Below, piece by piece: positions 26,993 through 35,504 of a DNA stretch of 39,323 nucleotides. The stretch is from an uncultured Gammaproteobacteria bacterium (GTDB lineage Bacteria > Pseudomonadota > Gammaproteobacteria > GCA-001735895). The stretch is taken from NCBI GenBank assembly GCA_947259305.1, contig CAMYML010000052.1, positions 1 to 39,323 of the forward strand, written 5' to 3'. The first letter of the stretch is position 1. Every line of letters begins with the position of its first letter. The position numbers and the translations under genes were made by a program. Below the pieces are notes generated by a model that saw only the letters and a program-made list of their open reading frames with translations, did no database searches and was not told the origin of the DNA.

Positions 26993-28051
26993 CTAAACCA
27001 GGGCCGGTTCGTCGTCGTCGAGGACGTCATCGTTGGGGGCGAGTTCTTCCTGGTAGGCTTCGATGTGATCGGAAACTCGGCCGGCTTCTGCGTAGGTGGC
27101 GATGTTGAAAACGGCTTCGCCGGCGAATACCAGCGGCAGGTTGGTTTTGCCAATGATGATACCGCTTAGCGGACTCAGCACTGGACAGAGGTTTTCGCCC
27201 AGCGGGTCATTGATATAGGCCAGCCGATCGCCGGCTTCGACCCTGGCCCCGGTCGCGCATAGCGCGCGCAGTATGCCGCTTTGCGGCGCGCGCACCCAGC
27301 GACTGGTGTTGGCAATCAGGGTGCCGGGCGGGCGGTAATTCTGGCTTTTGCTGCGCATGCCCAACGTCGTCATGACATTGAGCACGCCTCTGACGCCGGC
27401 ACGGATCGAAACTTCGTCGAAACGCAGGGCCTCGCCGGCTTCGTACAGCAATGCGGGTATGCCGAGGGCGTGCGCGGCCTCGCGAAATGATCCACCGACC
27501 AGGCTCGCATCCAGAATCACGGGAACGCCAAACGCACGCGCCAGCGCTTCGATTTCCGGTTCGCCGCTGAGCTTGGCGCGAATCTGCGGCAGATTTTCGC
27601 GGTTGACCGCGCCACTTTGTAAATCGACGATATGCGTGCAGTGCGGCATGATTTCTCGCATCACCACGTTGGCCAGTCGCGCCGCCATCGAGCCGGTTTC
27701 GGATCCGGGAAAGGATCGGTTGAGATCACGCCGGTCGGGCAGGTAGCGCGACTTGGAGACAAAGCCGTAGACGTTGATTACAGGAATGGCGATCAGGGTG
27801 CCGCGACAGCGATCGATGAATTTGTGGGACAGCAGCCGCCGGATGATTTCGACACCGTTGATTTCGTCGCCGTGGATGGCTGCGCAGACCAGCAGCACCG
27901 GGCCCGGTTTGCGGCCGTGGACCACGTGTACCGGCATGTTGACGCTGCTATGCGTGTAAAAACTGGGTAGCGGAATATCGATCGACTGGCGGCTGCCGGG
28001 TTTTAACTGGACACCGGCAATTTCGATAGGGGGTTGTAACCTAGCGCGCAA
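26993..28051 (-). CDS. Aspartoacylase/succinylglutamate desuccinylase-family protein linked to rimK
   Basis: 352 residues of the zinc carboxypeptidase-like AspA/AstE family. The first zinc motif HGDE is intact (His60, Glu63). NPDRRDLNRSFPG-type substrate residues appear as DRRDLNRSFPGS. The catalytic glutamate is in LLYEAGEALRFDE. The C-terminal region has a biotinyl-lipoyl-like fold (APQSGILRALCATGARVEAGD). The third zinc ligand, a histidine in the usual DLHT/DLHS motif, is glutamine here (DLQSG, Gln145, codon CAA). The start is TTG at 28051. It follows rimK on the same strand, as is common in proteobacteria, so it probably acts on a RimK product or a related N-acyl amino acid. Confidence 0.88.
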   Translation of the reverse strand: MRARLQPPIEIAGVQLKPGSRQSIDIPLPSFYTHSSVNMPVHVVHGRKPGPVLLVCAAIHGDEINGVEIIRRLLSHKFIDRCRGTLIAIPVINVYGFVSKSRYLPDRRDLNRSFPGSETGSMAARLANVVMREIMPHCTHIVDLQSGAVNRENLPQIRAKLSGEPEIEALARAFGVPVILDASLVGGSFREAAHALGIPALLYEAGEALRFDEVSIRAGVRGVLNVMTTLGMRSKSQNYRPPGTLIANTSRWVRAPQSGILRALCATGARVEAGDRLAYINDPLGENLCPVLSPLSGIIIGKTNLPLVFAGEAVFNIATYAEAGRVSDHIEAYQEELAPNDDVLDDDEPALV

Positions 28052-28146
28052 CTTTGATCACCGATGTGCTCCAGTCAGCGCTGCCTTCATTGCGGCAGAT
28101 TGCGTTGCAAAGCACGAGCGCGACGAATTCGGGTGCAGGCCAGGGG

Positions 28147-29049
28147 TTAGCCCTTGCCACGCGTCCTGGTCCTGCCGGGTTGGAGTTTTTCCAGGTTCGC
28201 GATTATCAGGCCAGCGACATCCTTGCCCGTGGAGCCCTCGATGCCCTCGAGTCCGGGACTGGAGTTTACCTCCATTACCACCGGGCCGTGATTGGAACGC
28301 AGCAGGTCGACGCCCGCGACGTTCAGCCCCATGATACGGGCGGCGCGCACCGCGGTGGAGCGTTCCTCGGGCGTAATCTTGATCAGGCTCGAAGTACCAC
28401 CACGATGCAGGTTGGAACGGAACTCGCCTTTGGGCGCCTGGCGTTTCATCGCGGCCACCACCTTGCCGTCGATAACGAAGCAGCGCAGGTCGGAGCCGCC
28501 GGCTTCCTTGATATATTCCTGTACCAGAATGTCGGCCTTGACGCCCATGAAACCTTCGATGACCGATTCCGCGGCCTTCTGCGTTTCCGCCAGCACCACG
28601 CCGATGCCCTGGGTGCCCTGCAGCAGTTTTACCACCAGCGGCGCACCGCCGACCATCTTGATTACGTCCTTGATGTCGTCGGGTTTGTTGGCGTAGCCGG
28701 TTAACGGCATGCCGATGCCGCGGCGCGACAGCAGCTGCAGCGAACGCAGCTTGTCGCGCGAGCGACCGATCGCCACCGACTCGTTGAGCGAAACCACGCC
28801 CATCATTTCAAATTGTCTCAGTACGGCCAGGCCGTAATGAGTTACCGATGCACCGATACGCGGAATGACGGCATCGAAACCCTCGAGTACTTCACCGCGA
28901 TAATGTATCGAGGGCTTGTGCGCCGCGACATTCATGTAGGCGCGCAGCACGTCGATGACGACAACCTCGTGGCCGCGCTCCTGGGCGGCTTCGATGATGC
29001 GACGCGACGAGTAAAGCCTTCGATTTCTCGAAAGAAGTGCGATTTTCAT
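28147..29049 (-). CDS. rimK: Ribosomal S6 modification protein RimK (ATP-grasp ligase)
   Basis: RimK adds glutamate residues to the C-terminus of ribosomal protein S6, using ATP. 300 residues, the family size. The amino terminus [18 protein letters not shown] is typical. ATP-grasp features follow: [19 protein letters not shown], the [28 protein letters not shown] segment and the metal-binding [10 protein letters not shown]. All are intact. It lies between a broken rimB-like protease gene and the aspartoacylase-like gene. In Pseudomonas, RimB trims and controls RimK, so loss of rimB should alter S6 tailing. Confidence 0.97.
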   Translation of the reverse strand: MKIALLSRNRRLYSSRRIIEAAQERGHEVVVIDVLRAYMNVAAHKPSIHYRGEVLEGFDAVIPRIGASVTHYGLAVLRQFEMMGVVSLNESVAIGRSRDKLRSLQLLSRRGIGMPLTGYANKPDDIKDVIKMVGGAPLVVKLLQGTQGIGVVLAETQKAAESVIEGFMGVKADILVQEYIKEAGGSDLRCFVIDGKVVAAMKRQAPKGEFRSNLHRGGTSSLIKITPEERSTAVRAARIMGLNVAGVDLLRSNHGPVVMEVNSSPGLEGIEGSTGKDVAGLIIANLEKLQPGRTRTRGKG

Positions 29050-29061
29050 ATATTTTCCCGC

Positions 29062-29368
29062 TTATAACCCATATAGCTTGCGCGGCCGCAGTTTGCCGCT
29101 GACGTACGAAGCTGCCGGATCGACCACGAAACGATCTATCATGGCGCGCCGGCCCAGCAGCATTCGGAAGCGCATAGTATCACGGTTTGTCAGGGTCAAA
29201 TCTGACCATGTCGCGCCCATCCCGGGAATAGGGCTCGATCAGAAAAGCATGTAGCGCCGATGTGAGTGCGCCGGTATCGACCTTGGCCTTGATCGCGGGC
29301 AAGCCGAGATCGGGTAGCGCAACCCATTCGCGCCAGCCGATGACGCGGTGAACGGAAATATCAGACAT
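29062..29368 (-). pseudogene. rimB: RimB-like ATP-dependent zinc protease, middle deleted
   Basis: The start is good: [19 protein letters not shown], then [18 protein letters not shown] with the aspartate of this retropepsin-like family (VDTGA). The frame stops after MVRFDPDKP (stop at 29180-29182). In another frame, from about 29199, the sequence reads [20 protein letters not shown] and [13 protein letters not shown], the normal C-terminal part. Roughly 50 residues between them are missing and the two halves are out of frame. The join lies near 29196-29203. The product would be a 62-residue stub. The gene sits between argE and rimK on the same strand. Confidence 0.85.
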
Positions 29369-29391
29369 GATAGTTATATTTTTAAGTTGGT

Positions 29392-30555
29392 TTAGCCGAA
29401 TTCTGCCGTTTCACGGCAACCATGTACAAGATTTTCTATCATGCTATCGCAATAACGCATTTGCTCGCGGCTGACGAATTCGTCGGGCTTATGTGCCTGA
29501 TCGATGCTGCCGGGACCGCACACCAGGCAGTTGATGCCGATGCCGTCGAACAGGCCGGCCTCGGTGCCGAAGCTGACGTTGTCACCGATTTGATCGATCG
29601 GATTGATCCTGCGCGTGTAAGCGATGACGCTCGAAGCCGGGTCGGTGTGCAGCCCGGGGTAGCAGGAAATTTCGTCGAAGCGAATGCCGCTGTCCGGGTA
29701 ACGCGCCTGCATCTCGGGCAACAGCGTATCGGCTGCATAGTGTTTGATTTCATGCACCAGTGCATCGAGATTCTGTTGCGGTAGGTTACGAATTTCGAAT
29801 TCGAACTCGCACTGCCGGGGCACGATGTTAAGCGCGGTGCCGCCGTTGATATTGCCGACATGAAAGCTGGTGTAGGGCACGGAGTAACTGTCATCGGTGA
29901 GCTGCTGCTGTACACGCTGGTTCATGCCGCGGATGAAGGCGATCAGGTCGGCCGCGTATTCGACCGCGTTGACCCCGCTGGTGATATAGGCGGAATGGCA
30001 GGACAAGCCGCTGACGGTGACGCGATAAGCCACCTTGCCCTTGTGTCCCAGCACCATGTTCATGCTGGTTGGTTCGCCGATCAGACCGAATCGTGGCTTG
30101 ACTTCGAAACCAGCCATCGACTCCACCAACCGCCTGGCGCCGACGCAGCCGATTTCCTCGTCGTAGGAAAATGCCAGGTGAATCGGCGTTTGCAGTTTTG
30201 TCGCCGTCATCTGCGGCAGTGCCGCCAGCACGCAGGCGATAAAACCCTTCATATCGCAGGCGCCGCGACCGAACAGCAGGCTGTCATCGGTTGTTAACTG
30301 GTAGGGATCGCTGTGCCAATCCTGCCCGGCCGTGGGCACGACGTCGGTATGACCGGAGAGCATGATGCCGCCATGATCGTCGGGTCCGATGGTCGCGTAG
30401 AGATTGGCGCAGGTCTGCTCGTCGTTGTGCACCAGTTGCGACGTGATTGCATGTTCGTCCAGCAGGTTACGCACGAAGTCGATCAATGCCAGATTCGAGC
30501 GCGTGCTGGTGGTGTCGAAAGCCACCAGGCGGGCGAGCAGTTGTTCGCTGTTCAC
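29392..30555 (-). CDS. argE: Acetylornithine deacetylase
   Basis: ArgE hydrolyses N-acetylornithine to ornithine in arginine synthesis. 387 residues of the M20 metallopeptidase family. The metal-binding and catalytic motifs are [15 protein letters not shown] and SYDEEIGC, with a further ligand in AHKPDEF near the end. The dimerisation domain holds [17 protein letters not shown]. ArgE is hard to separate by eye from related M20 deacylases, but phrases such as LIGEPTSM and the overall length fit. It starts immediately after the stop of the DUF1028 gene. It could act with the aspartoacylase-like protein on N-acyl amino acids. Confidence 0.9.
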   Translation of the reverse strand: MNSEQLLARLVAFDTTSTRSNLALIDFVRNLLDEHAITSQLVHNDEQTCANLYATIGPDDHGGIMLSGHTDVVPTAGQDWHSDPYQLTTDDSLLFGRGACDMKGFIACVLAALPQMTATKLQTPIHLAFSYDEEIGCVGARRLVESMAGFEVKPRFGLIGEPTSMNMVLGHKGKVAYRVTVSGLSCHSAYITSGVNAVEYAADLIAFIRGMNQRVQQQLTDDSYSVPYTSFHVGNINGGTALNIVPRQCEFEFEIRNLPQQNLDALVHEIKHYAADTLLPEMQARYPDSGIRFDEISCYPGLHTDPASSVIAYTRRINPIDQIGDNVSFGTEAGLFDGIGINCLVCGPGSIDQAHKPDEFVSREQMRYCDSMIENLVHGCRETAEFG

Positions 30556-31227
30556 TTACGGATCTCCGGGAACGCCATAGGACGGCGCGTCGTCCGGATT
30601 GTACGCCCGCGTGACATAATCGTCGATTTGCGGTTCGTACACTTCCCATCCGGTTACCATTTTGGCAATCGGGTCTTCGTCCCAGTCGATGCGCAACTCA
30701 GCCAGCGGCCAGCTGGGTGCACCACCGATCAACAGGCCGGCGGAATGCAACGGCCCGGCTTCACCACCGGCTTCGATCCCGGCTTGCAGCGCGCCCAGCA
30801 GGCGCGAACCGAGACTGCCGCCGGCTTGTTCGAAGGCGTTTACCATCGCGCCGGGCACCGATTCATTGGCCAGCAGATTGCCGGCGGCAACGCAATGTCT
30901 GCCCGCGGCGGAAGCGAAGCAGCCCAGCACCGCATCGCCGGTGAACATGCCGGTATTGCCGCGGGCATCCACCAGCCCGAGTTGTCGAAATTTGATGTGG
31001 GCTGAGCTGTGCACCACGGCATCGATGGCCGCGGCTACTTCGACACCGTCGTTCAACAGGGCCAGCATCCGCGGACCCAGCCGCGGGTCGGTTATGTTCT
31101 GGCTGAGCGCGATGCCAACGCCGGGCTGCCAGTGCAGGCAGCGCGAACTGACGCTGATGCTGGACGAAGCGATGGCGGCGCCGAGCTGGCCGCTGGTCTC
31201 GTCCCAGGCGGCAATCGATAATGTCAT
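30556..31227 (-). CDS. DUF1028 family protein
   Basis: 223 residues, complete. The amino-terminal SIAAWDETSGQLGAAIASSS and the GVGIALSQNITDPRLGP block define DUF1028, whose fold resembles Ntn hydrolases. The later GRHCVAAGNLLA and AGGEAGPLHSAGLLI blocks are also typical. The activity of the family is unknown. It often sits beside amidohydrolase or amine-catabolism genes. Here its stop directly abuts the argE start and it is the first gene of the minus-strand run. The 261-base gap to the divergent hpaB remnant holds AT-rich stretches but no clear gene. Confidence 0.9.
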   Translation of the reverse strand: MTLSIAAWDETSGQLGAAIASSSISVSSRCLHWQPGVGIALSQNITDPRLGPRMLALLNDGVEVAAAIDAVVHSSAHIKFRQLGLVDARGNTGMFTGDAVLGCFASAAGRHCVAAGNLLANESVPGAMVNAFEQAGGSLGSRLLGALQAGIEAGGEAGPLHSAGLLIGGAPSWPLAELRIDWDEDPIAKMVTGWEVYEPQIDDYVTRAYNPDDAPSYGVPGDP

Positions 31228-31488
31228 GTTATTTCCTCACTATTGGGCCCAGGCCGAGAAAAACTGCTGTCAGTGCTGTGCAAATGCAGAAACCCAGGGA
31301 TTCTCGCCCTGCGCATCGGGTTGGCGAAGAATAACACGGCCGGCGCTGATGTCATCGTCGATCGGGCGCACCACTATCCAGGCCGGGATTTAATATTTTT
31401 GAATCAAACTAGCGGAATAAAGCAATTTACATGAGCCAGAATTCCGCCCAAAATGCAGCGCAACCATTTTCCGACACAGGCTAAGGTA

Positions 31489-31578
31489 ATGATCAGAACC
31501 GGTGAAGATTATCGTGAATCCATCCGCGATGGACGAGCAGTCGATATTAATCGCGAGCGCGTAAATGCGGGCACCTGA
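31489..31578 (+). pseudogene. Remnant of a 4-hydroxyphenylacetate 3-monooxygenase-type gene (HpaB family)
   Basis: The 29-codon frame starts MIRTGEDYRESIRDGRAV and continues to ERVNAGT before a stop. MIRTGE-YRESIRDGR is the characteristic amino terminus of the HpaB-type flavin monooxygenases, which are normally about 480 residues. Everything after about residue 24 is missing. The last few codons may be the original C-terminal tail joined by the deletion. AAGG precedes the ATG. ridA starts two bases after the stop, which fits an original hpaB-ridA operon. Confidence 0.7.
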
Positions 31579-31579
31579 G

Positions 31580-31993
31580 ATGCCGACGCACAAGCGTATC
31601 CGCATGTTCAATACGCGCGATACCTACCCCAACCAGACGCTCGATAACGACCTGTGCCAGGCGGTGGTAGCCGGTAATACCGTTTATCTGCGCGGTCAGA
31701 TCGGCACCGACTTCGACGGCAACCTGGTCGGTCTGGGCGATCCGCGGGCCCAGGCCGAGCAGGCGATGAAAAACGTCAAACAGCTGCTCGAGGAAGCGGG
31801 TAGCGACCTGAGCCACATCGTCAAGACCACGACCTATATCACCGACCCGCGCTACCGCGAAGCGGTTTACCAGGAAGTCGGCAAATGGCTCAAGGGCGTG
31901 TTCCCGGTCTCGACCGGCATCGTGGTCGCCGGGCTGGGGCAGCCCGAGTGGTTGATGGAGATCGACGTTATCGCCGTCATTCCCGAAGACTAA
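31580..31993 (+). CDS. RidA/YjgF family protein
   Basis: 137 residues, complete. RidA proteins hydrolyse reactive enamine or imine intermediates made by PLP enzymes and some oxidases. The amino terminus PTHKRIRMFNTRDTYPNQ and the GNTVYLRGQIGTDF and YITDPRYREAVYQEV blocks match a subfamily common in amine catabolism. The usual arginine near the active site is not placed with certainty. The ATG at 31580 follows the stop of the hpaB remnant; an ATG at 31565 is also in frame. A truncated lysR follows by 11 bases. Confidence 0.93.
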   Translation: MPTHKRIRMFNTRDTYPNQTLDNDLCQAVVAGNTVYLRGQIGTDFDGNLVGLGDPRAQAEQAMKNVKQLLEEAGSDLSHIVKTTTYITDPRYREAVYQEVGKWLKGVFPVSTGIVVAGLGQPEWLMEIDVIAVIPED

Positions 31994-32004
31994 AGCGCCT
32001 GCCG

Positions 32005-32382
32005 GTGCCGTTCAGCCTCAAACAGCTTGCCTATTTCGTTGCCGCGGGTGAAGCCGGCAGCATCCTGCGGGCGGTCGAGAACATTCACCTTTCGCAGCCA
32101 TCGATTTCAAACGCGATCTCGCATCTCGAGGATGTATTTCAGGCCCGGTTATTCATCCGTCATCACGCCCGGGGCACGAGCCTGACCACGACTGGCAGTG
32201 AATTGAAATATGTACCGTTGTCGGGCTTTAACCCGGGCCTGATGCCCGGTATCGCAACCCTGGCGACGATTAAAAAAACCATCGTCGTCGACAGTTTCAG
32301 CCAGTTCTGTCGCGAACAGATCAGCACTGAAAAAATTCCGGGAATGGCGAAACTTTTTGGCCTCCGGGGAGGGATGTCATGA
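32005..32382 (+). CDS. LysR-type regulator lacking most of its effector domain
   Basis: 125 residues; LysR regulators are normally about 300. Residues 1-65 form an intact winged helix-turn-helix (MPFSLKQLAYFVAAGEAGSI, then LSQPSISNAISHLE). The final 50 or so residues (TIVVDSFSQFCREQISTEKIPGM) look like the normal C-terminal end of a LysR protein, which usually closes with a VEAFVEHCR-like helix. The roughly 170 residues between, the effector-binding domain, are missing. Both ends are in the same frame, so a short protein could be made. It may bind DNA without an inducer, or be dead. The start is GTG. Its stop overlaps the next start (ATGA). The join is near 32205-32215. Confidence 0.75.
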   Translation: MPFSLKQLAYFVAAGEAGSILRAVENIHLSQPSISNAISHLEDVFQARLFIRHHARGTSLTTTGSELKYVPLSGFNPGLMPGIATLATIKKTIVVDSFSQFCREQISTEKIPGMAKLFGLRGGMS

Positions 32383-34451
32383 GCAGAGACCCACGTTACG
32401 ATATATTATTCGAACCGGTGCAGATTGGACCGGTAACCGCCAAGAACCGCTTTTACCAGGTGCCGCATTGCAACGGCGGCGGTTATCGCGATCCGTCGGC
32501 CGCCGCGGCGATGCGCGGCATCAAGGGCGAGGGCGGTTGGGCTGTCATTTTCACCGAGCAAAACGAAATGCACCATAGCTCGGAAATATCGCCCTACATC
32601 GAGCTGCGCCTGTGGGATGATGACGACATACCACTGCTCGCCAAAATGGCGGATGCGATCCACCAACACGATGCCCTCGCCGGCACCCAGCTGACTTATG
32701 CCGGAGTCAACGGCCCCAACCTGTATTCCAGGGAGGTTCCGCTGGCGCCTTCGGCGATGCCGATTCGTACCTACACCAGCGATCCGGTCAGCGCGCGCGC
32801 GATGACCAGAAAAGACATTCGCGATCTGCGCCGCTGGCACCGCAACGCCTGCCTGCGCGCAAAAACAGCGGGCTTCGATCTGATTTGCCTGTACGCCGCG
32901 CACGGCCACGGCGTGTTCCAGCATTTTCTTTCTACCGCCACTAACCAGCGTAGCGACGAGTACGGCGGCAGTCTGGAAAACCGCAGTCGACTGATGCGCG
33001 AAGTGGTCGAGGAATGCAAGGACGCTATCGGCGATAGTTGCGGCATTACGCTGCGCCTTTCGCTGGTGGAAACTATTGGCGATCTCGGATTCAGCAACGC
33101 TGAAGTGCGCGACCTGATCGAAATGCACGCCGAGTTACCGGATCTGTGGGATCTCGCGCACGGCACCTGGGCGGATTGCTCGGGACCGTCGCGCTTCAAG
33201 GAGGAAGCCGCACAGCAGGAACTGATCGAAGGCATCAAGGCGCTGACGCCAAAGCCGGTGGTCGGGGTGGGGCGTTTCACGTCGCCGGATGTGATGGCGA
33301 AACAGGTCAAAACCGGTGTGCTCGACTTTATCGGCTGTGCGCGCCCGTCGATTGCGGATCCGTTTATCCCGCGCAAGATAGACGAGGGGAGGGTCGAGGA
33401 TATCCGCGAATGCATCGGCTGTAATATCTGTATCAGCGGCGACATGACCATGTCGATTTCGCGCTGCACGCAGAACCCGACTTTCATGGAAGAGTGGCGC
33501 AAAGGCTGGCATCCGGAAAACATCGAGCCGAAGGGTGATAGCGAATCGGTGCTAATCGTCGGCGCCGGGCCCGCCGGCCTCGAAGCGGCGCGCGCGCTGG
33601 GTGAACGCGGCTACCAGGTAGTACTGGCAGAGGCCGGTACCGAGCTTGGCGGCCGGGTTGCGCGCGAACGCAAGTTGCCGGGGCTGTCTGCCTGGGGACG
33701 GGTTGCAGACTACCGCGAGTATCAGCTCAGTCAGATGCCGAACGTCGACATTTATCTCGACAATGAACTCTCCGCCGACGATATTCTCGAATTCGGTTTC
33801 GAGCACGTGGTGCTCGCCACCGGTTCGAGCTGGCGCGCCGACGGCGTGTCGCGCCATCATGTCGTGCCGATGGCAACCGACGCTTCAGTGCCGGTGCACA
33901 CGCCGGACGATTTGATGGCGGGCCGGCTACCGGCCGGCAAGGTGGTGGTGTTTGACGACGATCACTACTACATGGGCGGCGTGATCGCCGAGTTGCTGGT
34001 CGAGCAGGGTTGTGACGTAACCCTGGTCACCCCCTCCGCCCAGGTCTCGGCCTGGACCAGCAACACGCTGGAACAGGCTACGATTCATGCGCGCCTGGTC
34101 GAGTTAGGGGTAAACATCGTGCTCAATCGCGCCGTCAGCCGGATCGAAGGTGGCCAGGTCGTCAGCGCATGCGTGTTCTCGGGTCGCGCCGAGTCGGCCG
34201 CTGCCGACGCCGTCGTCATGGTGGCGTCGCGCGTCGGTAATGACTCTTTGTGGCAGGAACTGAATCTGCGCACAGACGAATGGGAAACACAGGGCATCAA
34301 GTCGATCAAACTGATCGGTGATGCCGAATCGCCGGCGCCGATCGCCTGGGCCACCTATGCCGGTCATCGCTATGCGCGCGAGCTGGATACCCCTGACATC
34401 GGCGATGCGTTACCATTTCGACGAGAAGTGACACAGTTAAAAAACGATTGA
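32379..34451 (+). CDS. Trimethylamine/dimethylamine dehydrogenase-family FMN, 4Fe-4S, FAD/NAD oxidoreductase
   Basis: 690 residues. An amino-terminal Old-yellow-enzyme TIM barrel is followed by a 4Fe-4S loop (CIGCNICISG, then a cysteine in ISRCTQNP) and a dinucleotide-binding domain (LIVGAGPAGLEAARAL). Cys31 in VPHCNG matches Cys30 of trimethylamine dehydrogenase, which binds FMN covalently. The barrel keeps the Tyr and His of YAAHGHG, matching Tyr169 and His172. At the position of Tyr60 there is Gln61, as reported for dimethylamine dehydrogenase. The enzyme should oxidatively demethylate a small methylated amine or betaine; which one is unknown. It overlaps the short lysR and precedes a cupin. 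A 101-base part recurs inverted at 35547-35647. Confidence 0.92.
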   Translation: MSRDPRYDILFEPVQIGPVTAKNRFYQVPHCNGGGYRDPSAAAAMRGIKGEGGWAVIFTEQNEMHHSSEISPYIELRLWDDDDIPLLAKMADAIHQHDALAGTQLTYAGVNGPNLYSREVPLAPSAMPIRTYTSDPVSARAMTRKDIRDLRRWHRNACLRAKTAGFDLICLYAAHGHGVFQHFLSTATNQRSDEYGGSLENRSRLMREVVEECKDAIGDSCGITLRLSLVETIGDLGFSNAEVRDLIEMHAELPDLWDLAHGTWADCSGPSRFKEEAAQQELIEGIKALTPKPVVGVGRFTSPDVMAKQVKTGVLDFIGCARPSIADPFIPRKIDEGRVEDIRECIGCNICISGDMTMSISRCTQNPTFMEEWRKGWHPENIEPKGDSESVLIVGAGPAGLEAARALGERGYQVVLAEAGTELGGRVARERKLPGLSAWGRVADYREYQLSQMPNVDIYLDNELSADDILEFGFEHVVLATGSSWRADGVSRHHVVPMATDASVPVHTPDDLMAGRLPAGKVVVFDDDHYYMGGVIAELLVEQGCDVTLVTPSAQVSAWTSNTLEQATIHARLVELGVNIVLNRAVSRIEGGQVVSACVFSGRAESAAADAVVMVASRVGNDSLWQELNLRTDEWETQGIKSIKLIGDAESPAPIAWATYAGHRYARELDTPDIGDALPFRREVTQLKND
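32884..32984 (+). repeat. 101-base segment repeated in inverted orientation at 35547-35647
   Basis: It lies inside the dehydrogenase gene and encodes the AAHGHGVFQHF and YGGSLENR region. Compared with the reverse complement of 35547-35647 it differs at four positions only (two adjacent changes near its start and two synonymous changes later). A central run of 57 bases is identical. Confidence 0.9.
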
Positions 34452-34464
34452 AACAGGAACAGCT

Positions 34465-34821
34465 ATGAAGCCAGTAGCCAAAGGCGATCGCCGGGTAATA
34501 AATATATACGAAGCCGAATTCGAACCCTTTATCAGCGATCGCGGCGAAACCGATGGTTATTTTCTGCAACTCGATCGTAGCAAGGGTGCGGGAAACGGAT
34601 TTTACGTTTATAAAATGGAACCCGGCTACACCACGATACCTCATCGGCACAGGGGTATCGAGGAATTCCTGATCCTTAGCGGCGACCTGACCGATCATGA
34701 TGGTGCGGTTTATCGAGAGGGTGACCTGGTGTCGCTGAAAGCCGGCACCGAGCATTGCTCGCATACCGAAAATGGCTGTGTTATCGCGGTTTACTCGGAA
34801 AGTCTGGAAACCACCGTCTAA
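34465..34821 (+). CDS. Single-domain cupin protein
   Basis: 118 residues forming one cupin barrel. The metal-binding motifs appear as HRHRGIEEF and a later HCSHT. The sequence has DGYFLQLDRSKG near the start. Small cupins of this sort bind a metal and act as isomerases, dioxygenases or sensors; nothing tells which. It follows the amine dehydrogenase by 13 bases and is likely in the same transcript. Its stop overlaps the stop of the convergent YdcH-like gene by three bases. Confidence 0.88.
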   Translation: MKPVAKGDRRVINIYEAEFEPFISDRGETDGYFLQLDRSKGAGNGFYVYKMEPGYTTIPHRHRGIEEFLILSGDLTDHDGAVYREGDLVSLKAGTEHCSHTENGCVIAVYSESLETTV

Positions 34822-35057
34822 CCCTGCTTGATCATTCGATAGAGCTCGTCTTTGAGGTATAGACGGCGCTTCTTGCGCTCATCGAGATACTCGTCCGACG
34901 TGTTTTCGACCCCGGTTTCGATGCGATGTACCTCGTGATCCACTTCGTGATACTCGTCGAACAGCCTGGCGAAATGAAGATTGTTCATTTTCAAATTGCG
35001 AATCCTGTCCCGGTGCTCGGGCAGTTCGTGTACCAGGTCATGCTTGTCGGTCAACAT
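34818..35057 (-). CDS. YdcH-like (DUF465) small coiled-coil protein
   Basis: 79 residues, strongly helical and charged. The start LTDKHDLVHELPEHRDRIRNLK and the block FARLFDEYHEVDHEVHRIE, then ERKKRRLYLKDELYRMI, define the DUF465 family. Function is unknown. The gene lies on the minus strand directly after a DksA-like gene, 12 bases apart, so the two share a transcript. Confidence 0.93.
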   Translation of the reverse strand: MLTDKHDLVHELPEHRDRIRNLKMNNLHFARLFDEYHEVDHEVHRIETGVENTSDEYLDERKKRRLYLKDELYRMIKQG

Positions 35058-35069
35058 AGGTTATTCCGT

Positions 35070-35399
35070 TCAGGCTTCAATTTCTTCGGCGCAGTTGACG
35101 CAGTGAGCGGTAAAGGGTAGCAGTTCCAGGCGTGCGTTCGGTATCTCGATGCCGCATTCGTCGCAATGAAAATAGCTGCCGTCTTCGATTCTTTTCAGTG
35201 CGTAGTTGATCATTAACAGTGCCTGTTCCGACGTGTTACCCAGCGATTCGAGTACCTCATCGTTTTCCCGTTCGCTCGCCTGTTCGCTCCAGTCGGCCGT
35301 CATGCCTTCGTGCCGTATGTCCTTGTCTATCGCATTGATGCGATTGGTCAAGGCCTGCTTCATATCGAGCAGGCGCTGCTTGTAGTCGCTAGTGTCCAA
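35070..35399 (-). CDS. DksA/TraR-family zinc-finger protein
   Basis: 109 residues. A coiled-coil amino-terminal half is followed by a four-cysteine zinc finger of the form HCDECG...CVNC. Members insert into the RNA polymerase secondary channel. The length and sequence (GMTADWSEQASERENDEVLESLG) fit the short TraR/DksA-like group rather than housekeeping DksA, which is about 150 residues. The DxxDxA tip of true DksA is not obvious. The start is TTG at 35399 with GGGGAG nine bases upstream. Confidence 0.9.
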   Translation of the reverse strand: MDTSDYKQRLLDMKQALTNRINAIDKDIRHEGMTADWSEQASERENDEVLESLGNTSEQALLMINYALKRIEDGSYFHCDECGIEIPNARLELLPFTAHCVNCAEEIEA

Positions 35400-35504
35400 C
35401 GGTCGAAACTCCCCGAGTTTTTAAAAGTACCTCGAAATCACAATGTGGGATTGATTGAATCAAGTATCGATATCTAATCGAAAAATACCTTGATATGGGA
35501 CAAG

